The notes under the pieces: generated by a model
Database searches by the model: none
What the model saw: the letters and a program-made list of their open reading frames with translations, nothing else
What the model was told of the DNA's origin: nothing
Position numbers and translations under genes: made by a program
In this document: positions 33,259 through 41,987 of the stretch, one piece after another
Layout: each line of letters begins with the position of its first letter
Numbering within the stretch: position 1 is the first letter of the stretch
Assembly (NCBI RefSeq): GCF_029623345.1
Contig: NZ_JAPYKH010000022.1
Coordinates: 1-64,000 of the forward strand
DNA: 64,000 bases
Source of the DNA: Sphingomonas phyllosphaerae
GTDB taxonomy: Bacteria; Pseudomonadota; Alphaproteobacteria; Sphingomonadales; Sphingomonadaceae
Direction of reading: 5' to 3'

Positions 33259-34791
33259 GTGATCAACGTCCATTCCGCCGCGACCAGCGGCCAGCTCGCG
33301 CCTTCGTTCAAGCTATCCGACGAGGATAACGGTCCGACCGCGGGTCGCTTCGATCAGCTGCTCGCGAGTGAGCTTGCCGTCGAGGGCGAGGCGCTGAACG
33401 CCCGCGACAATGCGACGGTCGCGGAGATGGCGTCCGGCCGCGCCCAGGTCCCCGCGAACCCCAACGGTGTCCAGCCCGGCAGCGACACTCCCAAACTCGG
33501 TGCGGCGTCGGCACCGCTTCTTGTCACCGAGCGAGCAGCGCCACCGGCTTCGGCGAACGTAAGTGCGGTTGATGACGCGGTCGCGGCGCTCAGCGGCCAC
33601 GGTGACACGATCGTCGCGACCTCTGCCGAACACGCGCGTCCGGCTGCCGCCCCGGTCGCGGGGTCGAACGGCACAATGGCGCCGCGCACGACGCCGGTGG
33701 CTGCCACGATCAGCCTTGGCGGCGGTCCGATTCTCGGCGCATCGGTGACCGACGGGTTGACGCGGGTCGCCGACGCAGATCCTGCCGCACCCCAGAACGG
33801 CAGCGGCGCCATGGTGTCCAGCAGCAACACGTCACCCGAGGATCAGGGAACGATGGTCGCCGATCTCGACGGCTCGACCGGAGAGGAAGGCGACGCCGGG
33901 GGGGCGGCCGGGGCGTCGCTTGCGACGCTGATCCCGCTGGTCGCAGCGATGCATATCGGCAAAGCGATCGGCCAGGTGCTGGCCGAGACGACCGTCACGA
34001 CGGGCAAGCTGGCCTCAACGTCGCTGGCAACGAAGGCGCCTGCTGGCGCGCGCAAACTGATCGAAGCGGCCGACGCGTCCGAGAAGGCCTCGGGGCAAGC
34101 GAAGCGCGCCGAGTTGGCTGACAGGACGCCGCCCTTCGAGATGGCGGCGGATATGCCGGCCGGTGCCGGCCCGCATCGCGCCGGTTCCTTGTCTGCGCTC
34201 ACCGCTGTCCCGCTTGGCCTCGCTACGGCGCCGGTCGCCGCCACGCCCCTATCCGCTGCCGTCGCGCAATCCGGGCCGGCGGCGGCGGATACCGCCGCGC
34301 TACGCCACGTCGAGCGGCTCTACGCTCCGCATGACGGGGCAGCACAGAGCGGTAGCGCCGGTGTGTTCGCTCGCCTCGGCACGATCGGGCAGGATACGGG
34401 CGTGGCGCTCGCGCGCGGCGTCGCGGACGGGCGTGACCATGTCGCGATCCGGCTGGACCCGCCCGACCTCGGCCGAATCGACGTGCAGTTGAGCTTCGGC
34501 CAGGACGGCGGGCTTCGCGCCGTCGTCGCGAGCGACAATCGCGCCGCTCTCGACCTGTTGCGCCGTGACCTCGACCAACTGCAACGCGCGCTGGCCGACG
34601 CGGGTGTACGCGCAGACGCGCAGTCGTTTCATTTTTCGGAACGGCAGCCGGGTGGCAGTCAGCGGTGGGACGCGCCAGTCGCGCGCGACCAACGCCATGC
34701 CGCGCTCACCGACCCCGCCGCCGAGCGACCGAGCGCCGCTCCCATCCCTCGCCGGCTGCGTTCGAGCGGCCTGATCGACGTCTTCGCCTGA
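33259..34791 (+). CDS. fliK: Flagellar hook-length control protein FliK
   Basis: A 510-residue protein with a long low-complexity Ala/Thr/Gly/Pro-rich N-terminal part and a conserved C-terminal domain, HVAIRLDPPDLGRIDVQLSF, LRAVVASDNRAALDLLRRDL and LQRALADAGVRADAQSF, which binds FlhB. The start is uncertain: GTG at 33259 (VINVHS) or TTG at 33235; neither has a strong ribosome site. It measures hook length and triggers the FlhB switch. Lies 58 bases after the chimera. Confidence 0.88.
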   Translation: MINVHSAATSGQLAPSFKLSDEDNGPTAGRFDQLLASELAVEGEALNARDNATVAEMASGRAQVPANPNGVQPGSDTPKLGAASAPLLVTERAAPPASANVSAVDDAVAALSGHGDTIVATSAEHARPAAAPVAGSNGTMAPRTTPVAATISLGGGPILGASVTDGLTRVADADPAAPQNGSGAMVSSSNTSPEDQGTMVADLDGSTGEEGDAGGAAGASLATLIPLVAAMHIGKAIGQVLAETTVTTGKLASTSLATKAPAGARKLIEAADASEKASGQAKRAELADRTPPFEMAADMPAGAGPHRAGSLSALTAVPLGLATAPVAATPLSAAVAQSGPAAADTAALRHVERLYAPHDGAAQSGSAGVFARLGTIGQDTGVALARGVADGRDHVAIRLDPPDLGRIDVQLSFGQDGGLRAVVASDNRAALDLLRRDLDQLQRALADAGVRADAQSFHFSERQPGGSQRWDAPVARDQRHAALTDPAAERPSAAPIPRRLRSSGLIDVFA

Positions 34792-34803
34792 GGAATTGCC
34801 ACC

Positions 34804-35568
34804 ATGACCGCCCCGATCAGCACGTCCGACGTGAGCAGCGTCACCGAGAAAGTCGCCGCGCAGAAAGCCGCCGCACAGAAGGCGGCGGCCGACCGCGCCG
34901 CGCTCGACAAAAACGGTGAGGCCATCGCCACACCGGAGAGCAAGCCGGTGATCAGCGCCGACTTCAACATGTTCTTGAAGCTGCTGACGTCGCAGATCCA
35001 GAACCAGAATCCGCTCAGCCCGATGGACACAGCGCAATTCACCAACCAGCTGGTGCAGTTCGCGCAGACCGAGCAGTCGATCCAGCAGAACAGCACGCTC
35101 AAGACGATCCTCGCCAAGCTGACGTCGCAGGAGCTGGCGCAGGCCTCCTCCTATATCGGGCGCGAGGCACGGTTCGACGCGCAGGTCGCGGGACTGACAG
35201 CCGACAAGCCCGCGACTTGGTCGTATCAGTATAGCCAGAAGCCGGCGGCGCTGTTGGCGGAGATCAAGGACAGCAAGGGCTCCGTCATGAAGACGATTGC
35301 GCTGAATCCCGCCACCAAAGGCAAGATCGTGTGGGACGGCAGCAGTGCGCTCGGCGGCAAGGCGCCCGAGGGCAATTACACGCTCTCGCTCGTCGCCAAG
35401 GACGTCAACGGCGCGACGATCAACGGCGCGGTCACCGCGGCCGGGACGATCACGTCGGCGATGATGCTCGACGGCCGGGCCATCGTCACGGTCAACGGCG
35501 CCAATTACCCGCTCGACGCGCTGCTCTCGATCGACAACGCCGGCGCTGCCGCCAACACCACTGCCTGA
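34804..35568 (+). CDS. flgD: Flagellar hook assembly scaffold FlgD
   Basis: A 254-residue hook-cap protein. The N-terminal motif DFNMFLKLLTSQIQNQNPLSPMD near residues 57-79 (part shown) and FTNQLVQFAQTEQSIQQN identify it; a Lys/Ala-rich helix precedes and a FlgD Ig-like/tudor region follows. It guides FlgE assembly. Last gene of the flagellar block in the window; flgE is not adjacent. Confidence 0.93.
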   Translation: MTAPISTSDVSSVTEKVAAQKAAAQKAAADRAALDKNGEAIATPESKPVISADFNMFLKLLTSQIQNQNPLSPMDTAQFTNQLVQFAQTEQSIQQNSTLKTILAKLTSQELAQASSYIGREARFDAQVAGLTADKPATWSYQYSQKPAALLAEIKDSKGSVMKTIALNPATKGKIVWDGSSALGGKAPEGNYTLSLVAKDVNGATINGAVTAAGTITSAMMLDGRAIVTVNGANYPLDALLSIDNAGAAANTTA

Positions 35569-35910
35569 AGAGGACTATCCGCGCGATTCTTCCGCCCTCG
35601 ACAAAGTCAGAAATGCCTTGGTTCGGGATCCACTTTGCCGCGTTCGCCGAAGGCTTCGGTTCGCGGGACGGTAAGTCTGTAGAACAGGTCCGTGATGACG
35701 GAAGATCGTGAGTCCCCCATGGGGGGTCGCAGAGAAATCCTGAATTCGGAGCACCGTCTCGTTCACGAGGGCTAGCGACGTCTACCGATTCGCGCATAAC
35801 CGTGTTTCAGTGATGCGCAGACCGGTCCGGCAGCGTCACGCTTTGCCGTACCGCCGGTCACGATCGCTCAGCCTCGGCCGTTCATGCCATGCCGCAGGAG
35901 TCATCGCGGC
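35569..35910. other. Intergenic stretch without recognisable gene
   Basis: About 340 bases after flgD with no convincing ORF on either strand. The only visible structure is a perfect palindrome CCCCCATGGGGG at 35714-35725, too short to interpret. Composition is less GC-biased at third positions than in genes, consistent with non-coding DNA or remains of a lost flagellar gene. Confidence 0.5.
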
Positions 35911-36087
35911 TCACCCGCGCCCGCGACCCGCATTACCGAGCACGAGCGCAGCGAGCAGCCGGCCAGTATAGCGCAGGCATAGTTCCTGGTGGATCGCCGC
36001 GGCCGCGTCGCTGCTGGCGACGATGGCGCGGACCGCCTCCGTGCGCGCTCGAGCGGCGTGATAGTCGGCGTCGTGGTCGTGGTACAT
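35911..36087 (-). CDS. Small histidine-rich-start protein of unknown function
   Basis: A 58-residue ORF on the minus strand: MYHDHDADYHAARARTEAVRAI, then SSDAAAAIHQELCLRYTGRLLAAL. GAGGAG seven bases before the ATG supports the start. The pattern (D-Y-H-A-R-A-T-E helix followed by a second helix with AIHxEL..RY) resembles short sphingomonad proteins of unknown role, as far as I can recall. No membrane segment. Confidence 0.5.
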   Translation of the reverse strand: MYHDHDADYHAARARTEAVRAIVASSDAAAAIHQELCLRYTGRLLAALVLGNAGRGRG

Positions 36088-36217
36088 GGGCGATCTCCTC
36101 GCGCCCTTCCTCGCCTCCCCGCTTGTCACCGGCATGTCGGCGATGTTGCGCCCGCGTCATCATTGTCGCGCGGCTGAGCGTTTGTCGCAGCGGGCGCGTG
36201 ACGAAAGGTTGCGCGAC

Positions 36218-36242
36218 GGAACCCATCGTCTCGCGCGTCATT
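36218..36242 (+). promoter_or_regulatory. Weak EcfG-like promoter before the small lipoprotein
   Basis: GGAAC at 36218-36222, 16 bases, then CATT at 36239-36242 (consensus CGTT, one mismatch). It lies 35 bases before the lipoprotein ATG. A single mismatch in the -10 element makes this tentative. Confidence 0.25.
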
Positions 36243-36276
36243 GAAGCCGGCGTCCCACAGCACAGGAAGTTGATCC

Positions 36277-36468
36277 ATGCGTAAGATTCTCCTCTCCAGC
36301 CTGCTCGTCGCCGGCGCGGTGAGCATGTCAGCCTGTTCGACTCTGCGCGGCGCGGCGATCGGTGGCGCGGGCGGCGCCGGTGTTGCGGCGGCAACGGGCA
36401 AGAATGTCGAGAAGGGCGCGGCCGTCGGCGGCGTCGGTGGCGCGGTCGTCGGCACCGTGGTCGACTGA
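36277..36468 (+). CDS. Small glycine-zipper lipoprotein
   Basis: A 63-residue protein with a lipoprotein signal (MRKILLSSLLVAGAVSMSAC, lipobox MSAC) and a mature part made of glycine zippers (GAAIGGAGGAGVAAATG, GAAVGGVGGAVVGTVV). It should be anchored in a membrane after lipidation, where such zippers can pack. CAGGAAG precedes the ATG. Function unknown; osmotic or stress roles are known for similar small lipoproteins. Confidence 0.78.
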   Translation: MRKILLSSLLVAGAVSMSACSTLRGAAIGGAGGAGVAAATGKNVEKGAAVGGVGGAVVGTVVD

Positions 36469-36553
36469 GACCAATCAGCACGGCGAGGATGGGGAGACGG
36501 CAACCGTCCGGCGTCGACGTGACGCCTGCGCTGAACGTCTCCCCGTCCCGCCA

Positions 36554-37006
36554 TCAACAACAGGAAGGTCGATCGGCGCAGTCGCGGAGCAGATCAGCCC
36601 AAGCACGATCCTTGGGTCGGCCGAACAAGACGAACATCGCCTCGAGCTCCGCCAACCCGGGCACGTAGACGTTGCCGACCGATCGCCGCGTGGCGGGCTG
36701 GACCGGCACCCATCGACCCGAAGAGTAGACGTGAAGCCCCGCCATCAGCTCGATCGGCAGCGTCGCACCGTCCAGGCGGGCAAACAGGGACGAGCGGAAG
36801 CGCGCGCCCGGCCCGCCGACCACCACAGCGCCACGCCACGCCGCCATCGCGTCATGCGCGTCGCGCAGACCGAGCACCACGTCGACGTCGGCGACCGACG
36901 TCGCCGCCCCATGAAGGCACGCCGCCGCGCTGCCGATCACCCACCACGGATCGCGCGCGCCGCGCAGCAGCGTCGCCACCTCGTCCAACGCGGCGGCGAG
37001 CGGCAT
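36554..37006 (-). CDS. Nucleotidyltransferase-fold protein
   Basis: A 150-residue protein with the signature of small polymerase-beta-like transferases: WWVIGSAAACLHGAATSVADVDVVLGL (first part, residues 21-47), where the GS pair and the D-x-D acids lie. The third acidic residue may be in LPIELMAG. It resembles proteins annotated as nucleotidyl transferase AbiEii-like or hypothetical. No toxin or antitoxin partner is adjacent. It ends in two cysteines. Confidence 0.65.
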   Translation of the reverse strand: MPLAAALDEVATLLRGARDPWWVIGSAAACLHGAATSVADVDVVLGLRDAHDAMAAWRGAVVVGGPGARFRSSLFARLDGATLPIELMAGLHVYSSGRWVPVQPATRRSVGNVYVPGLAELEAMFVLFGRPKDRAWADLLRDCADRPSCC

Positions 37007-37014
37007 GACGCGCC

Positions 37015-38466
37015 TCAGTCGCCGGTCAGGATGCGATCAACCAGTTGCTGCACCGTCGGTACGAAGCCATTCGAGTAGAACGGATCGCGCTTGAAATTGT
37101 ACGCGGCGTGACCGGCGAACATGAGATTCTGGTCGGTGTCGCCGCCGTGCGCGATCTCCTGCAGCGTCTTTTGAATGCAGAAGCTGCGCGGGTCGGCGAG
37201 ACGCCCTGTCGAGTTGGTCTCGGTGTCGGCCCAGCTCGAGAACAGGCACTGGCTGAGGCAACCCATGCAATCGGCCTGATCCTTGCGGATCTCGGCCTTC
37301 TCGCCGGGTGAGACAAAGACGAGCGTGTTGTCGGGCGTCTTAAGCGCGTCGGTGAAGCCCTCGCCGAACCATTGGCGCGCGCGCAGCAGGTCGTTGCGCG
37401 TCACCCAGAAGTTCTTGCCCTTCACGCCGACGTCGAGTTGGAACACGTGATCGCCGGCCTCCTGGGTCGAGAAGGCGATCTGGCGCTCCGATCGCGCCTC
37501 GAGCGAGCGCAGGAAGGGGTTGCGTACCGCGGAGGAGTAGAAGCCGGTCGGCGAGAAACGGTGGAGGAGCACCTCGCCCTCCTCGATCTCCATCAGCTTG
37601 GCCTTCCACGGCTCGGGAATCGGGCTTTCGCGCGTCAGCAGCGGGCGCGTGCCGTACTGGAAGGCGATCGTGCCGAGCTCGGGATTGTCGATCCAGTCAT
37701 TCCAGTCGCGCAGGTACCAGACGCCGCCCGCCATCACGATCGGCGTGCTGTCGGGGATGCCGCCCTCGCGCATCGTCTCGCGCAGCGCCTTCACGCGGGG
37801 ATACGGATCCTCGGGCCTGAGCGGATCCTCGGCGTTGGACAGGCCATTGTGCCCGCCCGCGAGCCACGGATCCTCATAGACCACCGCGGCGAGCCACTCG
37901 CTCGCCTTGGAATAAGCACGCTTCCACAGCGCGCGGAAGGCGCGGCCGGAGCTGACGATCGGCAGGTAGCTGACGTTGTACGAGGCCGCGATCTCGCTAA
38001 GCTTATAGGGCATGCCTGCGCCGCAGGTTACGCCCGAGACCAGCCCGCGGGTCCGCTCCAGCACACCGTGCAGCACGCGCGGCGCGCCGCCCATCTCCCA
38101 CAGCACGTTGATGTTGATCGCGCCCTTGCCGCCCGCGATCTCCCAGGCGCGCTGCACCTGCTGCACCGCTCCCTCGATCGCATAGGCGATCAGTTCCTCG
38201 TGGCGCTCGCGCCGGGTGAGCGCGCGATAGATCTGCGGGATGATCTTGCCGTCAGGGTCGTAGCTGTCGGCGTTGACCGCGGAGACCGTGCCGATCCCGC
38301 CCGCCGCGGCCCAAGCTCCGGCCGAGGCATGGTTGGTCGCGGCGACGCCCTTGCCACCTTCCACCAGCGGCCACACCTCGCGGCCTCCATAGACGATCGG
38401 CTTCAGCCCCTTGAACACGCTCTTCCCACTTCCATCACTGACGTAGTGCGCGTCCGTATAAAGCAA
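37015..38466 (-). CDS. Nitronate monooxygenase-like FMN protein with C-terminal cysteine cluster
   Basis: A 483-residue flavoprotein of the 2-nitropropane dioxygenase fold. FMN-binding parts seen are GVTCGAGMPYKLSEIAA, PIVSSGRAFRALW, TPIVMAGGVWYLRDW and GTIAFQYGTRPLLT. It is about 130 residues longer than standard nitronate monooxygenases and carries ADCMGCLSQCLFSSW near residue 410, a possible metal or Fe-S site. The substrate is unknown. It stands alone between the nucleotidyltransferase and the glycosyltransferase genes. Confidence 0.8.
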   Translation of the reverse strand: MLYTDAHYVSDGSGKSVFKGLKPIVYGGREVWPLVEGGKGVAATNHASAGAWAAAGGIGTVSAVNADSYDPDGKIIPQIYRALTRRERHEELIAYAIEGAVQQVQRAWEIAGGKGAININVLWEMGGAPRVLHGVLERTRGLVSGVTCGAGMPYKLSEIAASYNVSYLPIVSSGRAFRALWKRAYSKASEWLAAVVYEDPWLAGGHNGLSNAEDPLRPEDPYPRVKALRETMREGGIPDSTPIVMAGGVWYLRDWNDWIDNPELGTIAFQYGTRPLLTRESPIPEPWKAKLMEIEEGEVLLHRFSPTGFYSSAVRNPFLRSLEARSERQIAFSTQEAGDHVFQLDVGVKGKNFWVTRNDLLRARQWFGEGFTDALKTPDNTLVFVSPGEKAEIRKDQADCMGCLSQCLFSSWADTETNSTGRLADPRSFCIQKTLQEIAHGGDTDQNLMFAGHAAYNFKRDPFYSNGFVPTVQQLVDRILTGD

Positions 38467-38494
38467 TCAGGCAGAAGCGCGACAAAATTGCGAT

Positions 38495-39640
38495 TCAACC
38501 GAGACAAGTGGGTCGCCCCGCCGCCTCGGCGTAGAGCGCGGCGTAGCGGGCGATCATGTCCGTTTCGTCGTACTCGGCGCGGGCTTTGGCGCGGTTGGCG
38601 GCCCCGATGCGGGCGCGCAGCGCAGGATCGCCGGCGAGCGCCTGGATCGCGTCGCGCAAGCGCACTTCACCGTGATGCTCGGTGACGAAGGGCAGGTTCT
38701 CGGACGCGACCATCTCGGCGACGTCGCCGACCGGTGGGCTCACCACCGGCAGCCCCGTCGCCATCGCCTCAATCACGCTGGTCGGCGACTGCTCGCTCGT
38801 CGAGGATAAGGCGAGCAGGTCGAACAGCCCCATGTAGCGGTAAGGTCGCTCGACTGCGCCGGTGAGCACGACCCGATCGTCGATCCCCATCGCCAAAGCG
38901 GCGCGCTCGATGGCGCCGCGCTCGGGCCCGTCGCCGACAATGAGGAGGCGGAAGCGGGTCGACAGACCGCCGACCGCGCGCACCAGCGCGGGCAGGTCCT
39001 TGTGCGGCAGCAACGCGCCGACCGCGCCAATCGTAAGCTCGCGCTCATTGCGGACGAAGCCGGGCAGCGCGCGGGGGTCGGGCCGTTCGGCATAGAGCGC
39101 GGTGGCGACGCCGTTGCCGATGCGATGGACGCGCGCGCGCGGCTGCTTCCACGTCCCCAGCGCAATGCGTTCGAGCGCGCGGCTCGGCACCACCAGTGCG
39201 TGCGCGGCGGACAGCGCGAGGCGGCGGTAGATGGTATGATCGCGGCGCAGACCGCCGGCCTCGGCGCCGACGAAGCCGTCCTCGTGATGAATCACCGGCG
39301 GCAGCCCGCGCGCGAACACCCGCCGCGCCATCACCGCGTCGATCGCGGTCCAATCATAGGTGAGGACGAGGTCGTGGCCGCGCATCAGCTTTGCCAGCGT
39401 CTCGTAGCGCGCGAGCGACGGCTTGCCCGCGAGGGGCGGCACCTCCTGCGCGATCTCGTACCGCACGCCCTTGCCGACACGGTACCGCGCCGCGAGCCGG
39501 GTGGGGTCGGCCACCACCAGCCGGTGCCGCGCGCGATCGCCGAACGCAGCCATCAACCGCGCCACGCGCGCACCACGCGCATCGAGGTCGAAGCTCGGCA
39601 GGACGTGGAGGAGCGAGAGCGGCTGTGGCATGGTGGCCAC
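38495..39640 (-). CDS. Glycosyltransferase family 4 protein
   Basis: A 381-residue GT-B enzyme. N-terminal acceptor domain starts LLHVLPSFDLDARGARV; the donor domain has IGAVGALLPHKDLPALVRAV, LLIVGDGPERGAIE, and the nucleotide-sugar motif SSTSEQSPTSVIEAMATGLPVV (E-x7-E type). It transfers a sugar from an activated donor in the cytoplasm. It is transcribed alone, diverging from a small secreted protein gene, and lies near GH130, SDR and hydrolase genes. Confidence 0.88.
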   Translation of the reverse strand: MATMPQPLSLLHVLPSFDLDARGARVARLMAAFGDRARHRLVVADPTRLAARYRVGKGVRYEIAQEVPPLAGKPSLARYETLAKLMRGHDLVLTYDWTAIDAVMARRVFARGLPPVIHHEDGFVGAEAGGLRRDHTIYRRLALSAAHALVVPSRALERIALGTWKQPRARVHRIGNGVATALYAERPDPRALPGFVRNERELTIGAVGALLPHKDLPALVRAVGGLSTRFRLLIVGDGPERGAIERAALAMGIDDRVVLTGAVERPYRYMGLFDLLALSSTSEQSPTSVIEAMATGLPVVSPPVGDVAEMVASENLPFVTEHHGEVRLRDAIQALAGDPALRARIGAANRAKARAEYDETDMIARYAALYAEAAGRPTCLG

Positions 39641-39763
39641 ATAGCGGCGTCAAAGCACGCGCGCATCATGTTGCCGGCGATTTTCGCTCGATTCTCGTGC
39701 TTAAGGTAAATGGCGAGAGACCTGGCTCGTGCCGTCGCTCGCGGAACCAAGGGAGTTCTTTTT

Positions 39764-40006
39764 ATGCTGAAGTCGATCATCGCCGCCGGCAGCGCGCTCG
39801 CGCTCACCGCGACCCCGGCGCTCGCCGCCGCCAATCCCGCCGCCTCGCTGTCGGTCGCTAAGTCGGCCCGCGCGTCGGCTGCGGGCAAGAGCAAGAGCGA
39901 GCTTGCTGGCCCCGGCGCGATCGTCGGCCTGGTGCTGGCCGCTGCGGTCGTGGTCGCCGGCGTGATCATCGCAGTCGACAACGGCGACGATTCGGACAGC
40001 AACTGA
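39764..40006 (+). CDS. Small exported or membrane protein, unknown function
   Basis: An 80-residue protein with a signal peptide (MLKSIIAAGSALALTATPALAA), a Lys/Ser/Ala segment, one hydrophobic helix (GAIVGLVLAAAVVVAGVIIAV) and an acidic tail DNGDDSDSN. AAGGGAG lies nine bases before the ATG. This layout recurs in short sphingomonad proteins of unknown role. Ends in a hairpin terminator. Confidence 0.7.
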   Translation: MLKSIIAAGSALALTATPALAAANPAASLSVAKSARASAAGKSKSELAGPGAIVGLVLAAAVVVAGVIIAVDNGDDSDSN

Positions 40007-40014
40007 GCCGTCCT

Positions 40015-40040
40015 CCGGCACCGCCGCTGCGCGGTGCCGG
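40015..40040. terminator. Hairpin between convergent genes
   Basis: Perfect 10-base stem (40015-40024 with 40031-40040), 6-base loop, between the small exported protein gene and the GH130 gene. Confidence 0.65.
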
Positions 40041-40052
40041 CCATTCTGGCGG

Positions 40053-41186
40053 TCAGCCGATCGCGCGCTTCGGCACGTGCGTGATCCGGCACGCCAGGTC
40101 CGCCTCCCCGCTCGCCACCACCCAGTGATCGCCGCCGTCGGCGATGCCCGTGGTGAAGACGACATTGTCCAGGTACATCTGCTCCTTTAGCGGCTCGGTC
40201 AGCGCCGGCGCCGGCTCGAGCAGCGCGTCATCGCTGGTGGCGAGCGTGCGCGACGGGTCGTCGCGCTCGAGCAGCGTCCAATAGGTGCGGTAGATGCCGA
40301 CGACGCCCGAGGGCTCGACGCCGTGCCACAGCGTCAGCCAGCCCTCCTGCCCGTTCACCGTCGTCAGCACCGGCGGCGCCCCGCCCCCCATGCGCGCGGT
40401 CGCCATCGTCTTGGCATGGGGGCGGATGCCGGGGGCGTCGAGCGGCTTCCAATGGAGCGCATCGGGCGATGTGGCGAGATTGATCGAGGGGCCGGCGCGC
40501 CACGCGCTATCGGGCGGATAAGCGAAATACAGGTCGCCGAGCGGCCGCGTCTGCGCCCAGAACGCGCCGCGCACCTTGCCCTCGAAAATCAGCATGTCCT
40601 TGTTCTGATGATCGAGCACGATGCCCTCGAGCCGCCAGTCGAGCGCGTCGTCACTGGTGTAGAGCGTGGTGCAGTGGCGCTCCGGGCTGACCGAGCAGCT
40701 TGTCATGTAATAGCGCCCGTCGACGCGGCTGATCCGGGCGTCCTCGACGCCATAGCATTGGTAGGCGGCACGTGGCGCGATCGCGCGATCGTAGTGGACC
40801 GCCTCCACGCGCGTTCCGCTCGGGTCGAGCTCGACCGGCAGCAACCACGACAGCGAGGTCAGCGCCATCACCTTCCAGCCGCCGCCCCGCATCATGAACT
40901 TGCGCGGATCGGAGGTATCGACCAGCGACAGCGGCCAGGCGTCGAGCACGTAACGCTCGCCATCCCACCGGATCGCGTGGATCTGCTGGTCAAGCACCGG
41001 GTGGCGCAGCGCCTCGGCGATGCGCACCATCAGCAGCAGGTTGCCGTTGGCCAGCCGCGTCATGCCGGGGTTGAAGGCGCCAAGCACATAGGTCTCCGCG
41101 TCGAGATGCCCAGCTAACGGCGAGCGCGACAGATCAACGTCGCCGGGACCGAACACGAGAGCGTCGTGGGAGAAGTTGGTGGCCAT
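40053..41186 (-). CDS. GH130-like glycosidase/phosphorylase
   Basis: A 377-residue five-bladed propeller protein. Family-like pieces are YVLGAFNPGMTRLANGNLLLMVR, YGVEDARISRVDGRYYMT (VEDAR with the catalytic Asp), and GGGAPPVLTTVNGQEGWLTLWHGVE. GH130 enzymes split or phosphorolyse beta-mannosides. A hydrolase or phosphorylase choice would need the phosphate-binding residues, which I cannot place safely. It is the last gene of hydrolase-SDR-GH130 with five bases after the SDR gene. Confidence 0.8.
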   Translation of the reverse strand: MATNFSHDALVFGPGDVDLSRSPLAGHLDAETYVLGAFNPGMTRLANGNLLLMVRIAEALRHPVLDQQIHAIRWDGERYVLDAWPLSLVDTSDPRKFMMRGGGWKVMALTSLSWLLPVELDPSGTRVEAVHYDRAIAPRAAYQCYGVEDARISRVDGRYYMTSCSVSPERHCTTLYTSDDALDWRLEGIVLDHQNKDMLIFEGKVRGAFWAQTRPLGDLYFAYPPDSAWRAGPSINLATSPDALHWKPLDAPGIRPHAKTMATARMGGGAPPVLTTVNGQEGWLTLWHGVEPSGVVGIYRTYWTLLERDDPSRTLATSDDALLEPAPALTEPLKEQMYLDNVVFTTGIADGGDHWVVASGEADLACRITHVPKRAIG

Positions 41187-41191
41187 GGCGT

Positions 41192-41947
41192 TCAGTCCCC
41201 ATCCTGCACGCGCGGGCTGATCGTCAGCCGCTGGATCACAGCGCGGCGCGGCTGGGTGAGCAGGTAATGCACCCCCACCGCGATGTCCTCGGCGCGCAGC
41301 ATCTTCTCCTCGCCGATCATCTCGCGCTGCTTCTCGGGCGGAATGTCGGGCAGCTGCATGTCCGAGCCGGTGAGCCCCGGTTCAACCAGCGCGACGCGTA
41401 CCCCTTTTGGTCCGAGCTCGCGCCGCAGCGCGATCGAGAAGCCCTGCAGTCCGCTCTTGATCCCGGCGTAAACGGTGGAGTGCGGCCCGAGCACATAGGC
41501 GCTGGTCGAGCCGATCATCACCACGTCGCCCTCCGTCATGTCGCGCGCGGCGCGCTGGGTCAGCAACAGATAGTGCGTGAAGTTGAGTGCGATCGCGTGC
41601 AGCAGCGCGGCCTCGTCCATCTCGGTCACCCCGCCCGCGGCCTCGGCGGCGTTGGCGACCACCACGTCATAGCCGCCGAGCGCCGCCTTGGCGGCGTCGA
41701 CTGCGGCGCCGACCTGGTCGGGCTGGCTCAGCTCGAACAGCCCGCCGTCGCCCGTTCCGACCTCGCGCACCCGCGCCAGCGCCTCGTCGAGATGCGCCTG
41801 ATCGGTGCCGACGACATAGACATGTGCGCCCTCGGCGGCCAGCAGCACCGCAACCGCGCGGCCGATCCCGGTGGTGCCGCCGGTAACGATCGCGCGCCGC
41901 CCCTTGAGCGACGTCTGCGCGGTATGCGCGTCACTGATCTCGGTCAT
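41192..41947 (-). CDS. Short-chain dehydrogenase/reductase
   Basis: A 251-residue SDR: cofactor loop VTGGTTGIGRAVA near residue 20, NAAEA after strand 4, catalytic Ser in IGSTSAYVLG and Tyr-x3-Lys in VYAGIKSGLQG. Length is classical. Substrate unknown; the neighbours suggest a sugar or small alcohol. Middle gene of a minus-strand operon. Confidence 0.9.
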   Translation of the reverse strand: MTEISDAHTAQTSLKGRRAIVTGGTTGIGRAVAVLLAAEGAHVYVVGTDQAHLDEALARVREVGTGDGGLFELSQPDQVGAAVDAAKAALGGYDVVVANAAEAAGGVTEMDEAALLHAIALNFTHYLLLTQRAARDMTEGDVVMIGSTSAYVLGPHSTVYAGIKSGLQGFSIALRRELGPKGVRVALVEPGLTGSDMQLPDIPPEKQREMIGEEKMLRAEDIAVGVHYLLTQPRRAVIQRLTISPRVQDGD

Positions 41948-41987
41948 GCTGATCCTCTCGCTCGCCCCGACCGACCGAGACGAACCG

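Noticed and set aside
36489..36549. GGGGAGACG/CGTCTCCCC inverted repeat as terminator
   Set aside because: The loop of about 40 bases is too long for an intrinsic terminator; significance unclear.
39731..39763. GGAACC before the small exported protein gene as EcfG promoter
   Set aside because: No GTT at 16-18 bases and it lies too close to the start codon.
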